A stretch of DNA of 32,553 bases from a virus. Under the pieces are notes generated by a model. That model ran no database searches. It was given only the letters and a program-made list of their open reading frames with translations, and was not told the origin of the DNA. Below are positions 28,338-32,553 of the stretch, piece after piece. The DNA is taken from the IMG/VR virus record IMGVR_UViG_3300034280_000445, positions 1 through 32,553 of that record, one strand, 5' to 3'. Position numbers and translations under genes: made by a program. How positions within the stretch are numbered: position 1 is the first letter of the stretch; the number at the start of each line of letters is the position of its first letter.

Positions 28338-28541
28338 TCACCTCCTCATGTATGACTGATTCGCCTGCCATTCAGGCGAATTGATTGATATGACCAGGGG
28401 TGGCCCCTTGTGTTGGCCGACCACCCCGTACTCTGCCCGAGACAGAGCAGGATTGGCCTGAGCACATGCAATGCAGTGCTTGTATCCCATCTCCAAACGC
28501 TCTTCGGGCATATCACCACCGCACATGCTGCACTCAGTCAT
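28338..28541 (-). CDS. small DksA/TraR-like zinc-finger protein, 67 aa
   Basis: ATGA overlap fixes the start at 28541. CSMCGGDMPEERLEMGYKHCIAC follows the C4 zinc-finger pattern of TraR/DksA-type small proteins (CxxCGxxIPxxRL...CxxC), without the long coiled coil of DksA. It could bind RNA polymerase as small phage TraR-like proteins do; this is inferred from the motif only. Confidence 0.65.
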   Translation of the reverse strand: MTECSMCGGDMPEERLEMGYKHCIACAQANPALSRAEYGVVGQHKGPPLVISINSPEWQANQSYMRR

Positions 28542-28783
28542 GGTGCCTCGCAGAATCCGCACTCGTTGTGCTCGTCTGCCATACCAGTGCCCTGGCAATG
28601 ACGGCACTCACTGGTTGGGCGCACATCATCCCAACCATCGAACATCGTTGCCGTATGCAGAAGCCTGTTGAGGGTTTCCGTCACATTGGCGTGGACGTCG
28701 TTGTCTTCTTCATAGACACGCCCATCCGTGTCTATCTCGCCAACCAACTGGAAACTGTCATCGAGTTTCGTCACCTCACCCAC
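28538..28783 (-). CDS. hypothetical protein with CxxCxGxG-type zinc motif, 81 aa
   Basis: Two GTGs are possible: 28783, with GGAGG 5 nt upstream, and 28774, which makes a GTGA overlap. I give the longer one. The body is acidic (GEIDTDGRVYEEDNDVHANVTETL). The end CRHCQGTGMADEHNECGFC resembles half of a DnaJ-type zinc finger. Function unknown. Confidence 0.55.
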   Translation of the reverse strand: MGEVTKLDDSFQLVGEIDTDGRVYEEDNDVHANVTETLNRLLHTATMFDGWDDVRPTSECRHCQGTGMADEHNECGFCEAP

Positions 28784-28890
28784 GGCCACCTCCGCCCGAG
28801 GTACACCACGATACGGTATCCGTACCGGTACCCAGTGGCTGCGCAGAACTTGTCTGCGCAGTCGTAGATGAAGCACTGGATGCGCTTCAT
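28771..28890 (-). CDS. small Cys/Tyr-rich protein, 39 aa
   Basis: A short ORF (ATG 28890 to TGA 28771) that starts in an ATGA overlap with the gene before it and ends in an overlap with the next. It fills what would otherwise be the only gap in this stretch. The sequence has three Cys (KRIQCFIYDCADKFC), a Tyr/Arg-rich strand region and an Arg/Trp tail. No family. Confidence 0.5.
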   Translation of the reverse strand: MKRIQCFIYDCADKFCAATGYRYGYRIVVYLGRRWPWVR

Positions 28891-29069
28891 GTTGCCTCCT
28901 CAGGGTGCAATAGTCGTGCGGTCAAGCAGTCGTGGTTGCCGCATGAGCAGGCACCGAACCCGACCGGCTGATGCAGTGCATCAATAGCGTCGATGAGGTC
29001 AGCGGCGACCCACGGGGGCGACCACGGCGAATACATGGCACGCAGCACGTCGGACATATCACAACTCAT
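28887..29069 (-). CDS. small protein with IDALHQP...CSC...RLLHPE motif, 60 aa
   Basis: ATG 29069 in a TGATG junction with the P-loop gene; the longer frame is rejected. AADLIDAIDALHQPVGFGACSCGNHDCLTARLLHPEEAT matches the C-terminal part of the array gene at 23069-23302, although the N-termini differ. The CSC...C cysteines may bind zinc. The shared part is therefore a mobile small domain. Confidence 0.65.
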   Translation of the reverse strand: MSCDMSDVLRAMYSPWSPPWVAADLIDAIDALHQPVGFGACSCGNHDCLTARLLHPEEAT

Positions 29070-29446
29070 CAGTCCTCCCACCTCTCTTTCATTCGGGCCA
29101 GCGTTGCTGCTGGCACATTGTGGATGGACACCCACGACGGATCACCGACGCAGGTGATGATCTGGTATGGCGTGTCGTATCGACAAGCCATATCAATGTA
29201 TGGCTGATACTCCCACCTCCGTGTGAAGGTGTTAGCAACAGCCACAGACACAGCGATACGGTGGCTGAGCAGTTGCTCCGTCACCGCCTGGCACTGGGCG
29301 TGCGCCGACCCCAACTTCTTGGGGTCGAACTTGTACTCACCGCCCTCATCGACCATGAACAGGTCGGCCTCTACCACGACGGGGGCAAGTTTGCCTGCCA
29401 CCGTGGTCTTGCCCGAACCGGGCAATCCTCTGATGATGTAGAGCAT
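29069..29446 (-). CDS. P-loop kinase-like ATPase (AAA_33 / polynucleotide-kinase type), 125 aa
   Basis: It begins MLYIIRGLPGSGKTTVAGKL (Walker A residues 7-14), then VVVEADLFMVDEGGEYKFD and RWEYQPYIDMACRYDTPYQIITC. This matches short zeta-toxin/polynucleotide-kinase-like P-loop proteins (AAA_33), in which the ADxF motif after the first strand binds substrate. A nucleotide, RNA 5' end or other small substrate may be phosphorylated. At 125 aa it is a minimal version. Confidence 0.8.
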   Translation of the reverse strand: MLYIIRGLPGSGKTTVAGKLAPVVVEADLFMVDEGGEYKFDPKKLGSAHAQCQAVTEQLLSHRIAVSVAVANTFTRRWEYQPYIDMACRYDTPYQIITCVGDPSWVSIHNVPAATLARMKERWED

Positions 29447-29820
29447 CAGCCCTCCCTCGTCTCTCGTACGTAATCGAAGGTGGCGCGCCGGAACAGCGCG
29501 GCCACGGCATTCAGGCTGTCGTGCGACATTCGGTACTCCACTGCATTACACAGCGCTACACCAGCCTCATGCATCTGCTTGGCGGCGTGGGCCAAGTCTC
29601 CGTACAACGTGTGCCACTGTAGGAGATCCTTATTCAGGTCCTCCACCTGCTTCTTGAGCAGGTCCATCTCGTCCCAGCCACGCAGGCCGGAGTTCGGTGC
29701 CCTGCCGGTGCCGGAAGGGCCGGGACACGCCTTGAAGGCCCAGGCCCCACCCGCTATCGCGAAACAACTGTCACAGTGCTCCTCGTTTGTGAACAGATGC
29801 CCGTAGGGGTCAGCAGTCAT
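29446..29820 (-). CDS. hypothetical protein, 124 aa
   Basis: ATG 29820 with an AAAGGTAGG-type site. The N-terminal part has CDSCFAIAGGAWAFKACPGPSGTGRAP (three Cys), followed by a coiled coil (EMDLLKKQVEDLNKDLLQWHTLYGDLAHAAKQM). It ends at a TGATG junction with the P-loop gene. Unknown function. Confidence 0.65.
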   Translation of the reverse strand: MTADPYGHLFTNEEHCDSCFAIAGGAWAFKACPGPSGTGRAPNSGLRGWDEMDLLKKQVEDLNKDLLQWHTLYGDLAHAAKQMHEAGVALCNAVEYRMSHDSLNAVAALFRRATFDYVRETREG

Positions 29821-29841
29821 GCTTACCTACCTTTCTGCCCC

Positions 29842-30063
29842 TCAGAGGGGCGTGTTGTGCAGTACACACGTGACGGTGTACTGCTCCTTGTCGTCGGTGC
29901 TGTAGACCAGCACCTCTTGCCGGTTCTGAACGATGTCCAGAACCTTGCATCGGGGTGCCCAGTACTGGGCCGGGTCCCGGTTGAACCGGGAGATGATGTC
30001 CTCCCGGCTCGCCTTCATGTCGACGGCAAACCCTGCCGCCGTGTAAGGGTGCTTGTAACGCAT
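29842..30063 (-). CDS. hypothetical protein, 73 aa
   Basis: ATG 30063 preferred to the in-frame GTG 30069 because GGGAGG lies 7 nt upstream of the ATG but overlaps the GTG too closely. Small alpha/beta protein (KASREDIISRFNRDPAQYWAPRCKVLDIVQNRQEVLVYSTDDKEQYTVTCVL). No recognised family. Its 5' region carries a hairpin (30111-30162). Confidence 0.6.
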   Translation of the reverse strand: MRYKHPYTAAGFAVDMKASREDIISRFNRDPAQYWAPRCKVLDIVQNRQEVLVYSTDDKEQYTVTCVLHNTPL

Positions 30064-30110
30064 AAGCACACCTCCCTTCTGGCCCTAAGGCCCTAGAGAA
30101 TCCCCTCATG

Positions 30111-30162
30111 GCAGGGGAGAAGCCCTAATGGCCATAACAAGCCATAAGACTTCTCCCCCTGC
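30111..30162 (-). terminator. long hairpin after the 30164 gene
   Basis: A 12-bp stem (30111-30122 with 30150-30162, one bulged base) encloses an inner ATGGC/GCCAT stem (30128-30132 with 30141-30145). It begins 2 nt after the stop of the 30164 gene on the minus strand. It has no U-tract. Its first arm (minus strand GCAGGGGGAGAAG) resembles the arms of the two hairpins at 30651 and 31106. Confidence 0.5.
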
Positions 30163-30163
30163 T

Positions 30164-30568
30164 TCATGCGTAGAAGTTGACCAGAGCTTCGACCACGCCT
30201 TTACCGACGTACTCGCGGTCTTCATCTTCTTCCATTTCCATGCGGTTGGCCTCCAACACCAACCAGGAGAAGATCTCCTCGCCCTGCTGACCGAGCGTCA
30301 GCGCCAGACGGTGGGCACGCCCCCACCTGGCGCTCGTCCATGCCCGCTCGTAAGCGGGCATGGCATCGGGCAGGTCCCTGCCCGATACGTACCCGAACGT
30401 GTCGAACGCCGACAGATTCGGGTAGGTGTGACGCTCCATCAGGAATCGCCACACCTCTTTCCGATATTCATCGGGGGCGGTCTGGCGGCGCTCCCATTCT
30501 GCGTTCTCACGCAGAATGAGACGGTTGAGGCTATCAGCCTCTTGTGGAGTCATTGCCTTACGCTTCAT
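30164..30568 (-). CDS. helical hypothetical protein, 134 aa
   Basis: ATG with AAGGGGG upstream. All-helical, charged protein (ENAEWERRQTAPDEYRKEVWRFLMERH; EEIFSWLVLEANRMEMEEDEDREYV). No domain recognised. It is one of three stand-alone genes separated by structured repeated intergenic elements. Confidence 0.65.
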   Translation of the reverse strand: MKRKAMTPQEADSLNRLILRENAEWERRQTAPDEYRKEVWRFLMERHTYPNLSAFDTFGYVSGRDLPDAMPAYERAWTSARWGRAHRLALTLGQQGEEIFSWLVLEANRMEMEEDEDREYVGKGVVEALVNFYA

Positions 30569-30618
30569 GATGCCCCCTTAGGGTCACCGGCATTGCCGGG
30601 GCAGGTACTTCCTGCCAT
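30565..30618 (-). CDS. putative leader peptide, 17 aa
   Basis: ATG 30618 is preceded by AAGGAA with 7-nt spacing. The frame (MAGSTCPGNAGDPKGAS) ends in an ATGA overlap with the 30164 gene. Two small hairpins (CCGGC/GCCGG at 30587-30599 and GGCAGG/CCTGCC at 30600-30616) lie within it. It could couple translation or be chance. Confidence 0.3.
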   Translation of the reverse strand: MAGSTCPGNAGDPKGAS

Positions 30619-30626
30619 CAAGGGAT

Positions 30627-30683
30627 TCCTTTTTGGCCCAAGCAGACAGAGCAAGAGACAAGTAATCGCTACTTATCTCCTGC
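30627..30683 (-). repeat. structured intergenic repeat, copy B
   Basis: A 14-bp stem (30651-30664 with 30670-30683, 5-nt loop) starts 20 nt after the stop of the 30703 gene. A 20-odd-nt conserved flank follows (minus strand ...TTGGGCCAAAAAGG at 30640-30627). Two pairs are G-U only on the minus strand, which indicates a minus-strand RNA. It may be a terminator followed by a promoter or leader for the next gene. Confidence 0.6.
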
Positions 30684-30702
30684 CCTTGCTTCCCTTGCTT
30701 CC

Positions 30703-31023
30703 CTAGTCGGACGGGAAGACACCAGCGTCGTAGACGCACTCCACGACGTTGGTGGTGAGGGAGTAGGGGAGGCCGTTGTAGACCCCCTCCACCGTCCACG
30801 GTTCGCCCTTGGTGGGCTTCGTGGCACTGACGACGTTGGACACCACGACGACCGTGGTACGTTCCTCACGGAACGTGCCCCTGTACGCGGTGAACTTGAA
30901 CACGCCGGTGCGCTTGACATGGTGCAGGACGGCAAACTTGTCGCCGCACTTCCCCTCACGGATGGAGAGGACATACTCGTCCCCGTCCACCGTATACACG
31001 GTGCACTCCTTACGCGGGTGCAT
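30703..31023 (-). CDS. beta-rich hypothetical protein, 106 aa
   Basis: ATG with a TTTGGAGG site 5 nt upstream. Dominated by strands (KECTVYTVDGDEYVLSIREGKCGDKFAVLHHVKRTGVFKFTAYRG; ERTTVVVVSNVVS). There are three isolated Cys but no paired motif. No known family. Has its own structured leader on both sides. Confidence 0.65.
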   Translation of the reverse strand: MHPRKECTVYTVDGDEYVLSIREGKCGDKFAVLHHVKRTGVFKFTAYRGTFREERTTVVVVSNVVSATKPTKGEPWTVEGVYNGLPYSLTTNVVECVYDAGVFPSD

Positions 31024-31027
31024 AACA

Positions 31028-31138
31028 CCTCCAAAGCAGTCAAGGAAACACTCCTATCTCCTGCTCTGCCTGCTTAGGCAACCTTTTTCGGCCCAAACGG
31101 ATAGAGCAAGAGATAAGCACTACATGCTTACCTCCTGC
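31028..31138 (-). repeat. structured intergenic repeat, copy A
   Basis: A 14-bp stem (31106-31119 with 31125-31138, 5-nt loop) lies 20 nt after the stop of the 31158 gene. It is followed by the conserved flank (minus strand TTTGGGCCGAAAAAGG) and a second repeat segment at 31028-31082 shared with copy C. Compared with copy B, the pair at 31118/31126 is C-G where B has T-A (30663/30671), a compensatory change. Further pairs differ by G-U exchange. Confidence 0.65.
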
Positions 31139-31157
31139 AGAGGGGGGGGAACTACTA

Positions 31158-31523
31158 CTACTGGAGGAACGTTACCGATTCCTCGCACGACTCGCACCAG
31201 TAACCGGGTCGCTCCACTGCCACCTCGTGGCACTTGTAGCACACGATGGCGCAGTTGCTGTGCTGTTCCAAGAACGATGCCTTACGCTCTTGGGACACAG
31301 GAACGTACCGCTCGTCCTCGTCATCGAACCATTCCAGCGTCAGGCGGTTACCGCAGGCACACATCCAGGTCACGGGTGCGGGTTCGCCAAAGGCGTCGTA
31401 CCCGCTTTCCGGCCCATAGGAGTGGTGCCCGATGCGGGTTGCCTTGATGCACGTGGGCAGTTGCACTGCCTCCTTGCGCACCCCGTCGATGGGTCGTCGG
31501 GTCAGGTCGTACACCCAGTCCAT
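31158..31523 (-). CDS. hypothetical protein with two zinc-ribbon motifs, 121 aa
   Basis: ATG with AGGAGG 6 nt upstream. A central WMCACGNRL and a C-terminal CYKCHEVAVERPGYWCESCEESV (CxxC...CxxC) form a probable zinc ribbon, with a further HSNC nearby. First gene of the minus arm after the regulatory region at 31.5-31.9 kb. Function unknown. Confidence 0.7.
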   Translation of the reverse strand: MDWVYDLTRRPIDGVRKEAVQLPTCIKATRIGHHSYGPESGYDAFGEPAPVTWMCACGNRLTLEWFDDEDERYVPVSQERKASFLEQHSNCAIVCYKCHEVAVERPGYWCESCEESVTFLQ

Positions 31524-31528
31524 ATACG

Positions 31529-31583
31529 CCTCCTAAGCAGTCAAGGGTATATCCCTATCTCCTGCTCTATCCGCTTAGGCCAT
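31529..31583 (-). repeat. intergenic repeat, copy C (leader of the 31158 gene)
   Basis: About 55 bp matching 31028-31082 with roughly a dozen differences, including the ribosome site (CCTCC on the plus strand). The small stem varies in parallel: AGGA...TCCT in copy A and AGGG...CCCT here. It lacks the 14-bp hairpin because no gene ends immediately upstream. Confidence 0.6.
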
Positions 31584-31587
31584 TACA

Positions 31588-31876
31588 TGCGACATTAGTC
31601 ACCCACAGATATTGCTATCCACAGGCTATCCGCTACCTGGCATCCATATGATTTATTGCTATTTCACATGGCTACCACCTATGGCATCCGGCCACAGCAG
31701 CGCATGTGCCACACCCGCTGAGCCATAGGCCCAAGCATAGGGGTGTGACAAATGTCACATGCCCTAATGGTGTGACAAATGTCACAGTGTGACAAATGTC
31801 ACATACGGATGCCTACATGCCTGGACGTGCGCTCGTTTGCGGCGGGCACACGCCCAGGCATGTGACATATGTCGCA
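31588..31876. promoter_or_regulatory. cluster of CRP-like palindromes in a 410-nt non-coding region
   Basis: TGTGACAAATGTCACA occurs exactly three times (31744-31759, 31771-31786, 31788-31803). A near copy TGTGACATATGTCGCA is at 31861-31876, and a weaker one, TGCGACATTAGTCACC, at 31588-31603. The exact sites fit TGTGA-N6-TCACA of CRP/FNR-type regulators. A CTATCCACA at 31614-31622 is one base from a DnaA box. The whole stretch 31524-31933 has no credible ORF. It may be the control region of the minus operon, or part of an origin. Confidence 0.6.
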
Positions 31877-31933
31877 CGTTCCCAGGATTGTCGGGGTTGG
31901 ACACAGTGCTTGCTGCCCTGACGGATGGTTATG

Positions 31934-32553
31934 TCAGGCCGACACCAGGGTGGTGTCGGGGGTGGCGGCCACCGGGGTGGCCTCGCTGATACGGAGGTCC
32001 ATGACCTCCATGATCGCCGCCAGGCGAGTACGGGCGGAGATCAGGGCATTGACATCCTTGATCTCCACCGACACTGCGTCTGCCAGGGTATTGACACCCC
32101 GATTGAACAGTGCCTCGCACGTGGGCAGGTCACGCTTTGCCGGGCGCTTCCACACCCCGGCCATCTCGCCCAAGTCCTGGGCGAGCAGCACGGCGTGGGA
32201 CGGACCCTCGGCAGGCTTGCTCAGACCGATGGACAGACGAATCATGTTCGTCACGTCTCCGGCCTGGCCGTTCTTGAGCAGCACCTGGATGGACGCAGCC
32301 AGTTGATCCAGCCACTTCCAGGTGAGGGTGTCACCACCCTGCACTGCCAGCGCCCAGGCGAGGTAGGACCGTGCTTCCGCACGTCCCGGCTTCTCGCCAC
32401 CAGCGAGCAGGGTCTGCTCGTACTGGTGGCGAGCGATATCGCCATAGGCGGTGAACGCTGCCGCCATGCTGTTGGCGAAGCCAGTCAGCATGGACATGAC
32501 CAGCCTCACCGCATCCGATGCGGTGAAAGCGTGGTCGGTGAACGCGAGTTCGC
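31934..32553 (-). CDS. partial hypothetical protein, C-terminal 206 aa or more
   Basis: The frame stays open from TCA at 31934-31936 (stop) to the right edge. The GTG at 32509 and the ATG at 32497 are internal, because ELAFTDHAFTASDA continues upstream in frame. Helical protein (LAWALAVQGGDTLTWKWLDQLAASIQVLLKNGQAGDVTNMIRLSIGLSKP), possibly a multi-helix bundle. An 8-bp GC-rich stem (31939-31946 with 31952-31959) overlaps its last codons and could terminate transcription before the CRP-like region. No family recognised. Confidence 0.65.
   Translation of the reverse strand, partial: ELAFTDHAFTASDAVRLVMSMLTGFANSMAAAFTAYGDIARHQYEQTLLAGGEKPGRAEARSYLAWALAVQGGDTLTWKWLDQLAASIQVLLKNGQAGDVTNMIRLSIGLSKPAEGPSHAVLLAQDLGEMAGVWKRPAKRDLPTCEALFNRGVNTLADAVSVEIKDVNALISARTRLAAIMEVMDLRISEATPVAATPDTTLVSA

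Noticed and set aside
31614-31622. DnaA box proving an origin
   Set aside because: Only one imperfect match (CTATCCACA) is seen; not enough without skew or further boxes.
31744-31803. Possible CRISPR array
   Set aside because: The three repeats are 16-bp palindromes spaced by 11 and 1 bp, with no uniform spacers and no cas genes; an operator cluster fits better.

Overview
The window looks like part of a tailed-phage genome (or a phage-derived element) with an actinobacterial host. I base this on two WhiB-type iron-sulfur regulators, strong AAGGAG ribosome sites with many GTG starts, an MSMEG_6728-type protein, and dozens of very small genes overlapping by ATGA, GTGA or TGATG. I recognise no terminase, portal, capsid, polymerase or integrase, so the phage assignment rests on gene style and family content and is an inference.

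Layout. Positions 1-8106 are transcribed on the + strand. The first genes are small, Gly/Pro/Arg-rich proteins of unknown role. They are followed by a tightly packed trio: a zinc-finger protein, a HAD-like protein, and a 476-aa protein whose N-terminal half resembles phage TGT/DpdA-like proteins. Next come a DUF6378-like protein, WhiB-like protein 1, a small HTH protein, a glycosyltransferase, WhiB-like protein 2 and a cytidine/dCMP-type deaminase. This arm meets a large minus-strand arm tail to tail, with a 50-bp overlap of coding sequence at about 8.06-8.11 kb.

The minus arm (8057-32553) reads right to left. At 8-13 kb there are small accessory genes, a pyrimidine-dimer-glycosylase-like protein, an HNH nuclease and a ParB-like protein with its own consensus promoter. 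At 13.2-18.8 kb lies a core of a Myb/SANT-like HTH protein, a CobT-like VWA protein with an HEGGH metallopeptidase-like motif, a CobS-like AAA+ ATPase and a SNF2 helicase. At 19-24 kb there is an array of tiny genes, including a lytic transglycosylase, small membrane proteins and a family of MSGDIVERLR proteins joined by a recurring ribosome-site/stop/start cassette. At 24.2-27.6 kb there is a second AAA+ plus VWA pair, with an XRE-type regulator in the same operon. A tRNA gene abutting a perfect 34-bp palindrome sits at 27.6-27.7 kb. From 27.8 to 31.5 kb small zinc-binding and unknown genes continue. The last three (30164, 30703, 31158) are separated by repeated, structured intergenic elements.

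At 31.5-31.9 kb, next to a partial gene running off the right edge, lies a non-coding region with three exact copies of a CRP-consensus palindrome plus degenerate copies. A related site precedes the first AAA/VWA operon.

The strongest leads are: two separate AAA-then-VWA modules in one element, one with a predicted peptidase site; the duplicated overlap cassette; the covarying intergenic hairpins; and the CRP-like operator cluster shared by distant loci.
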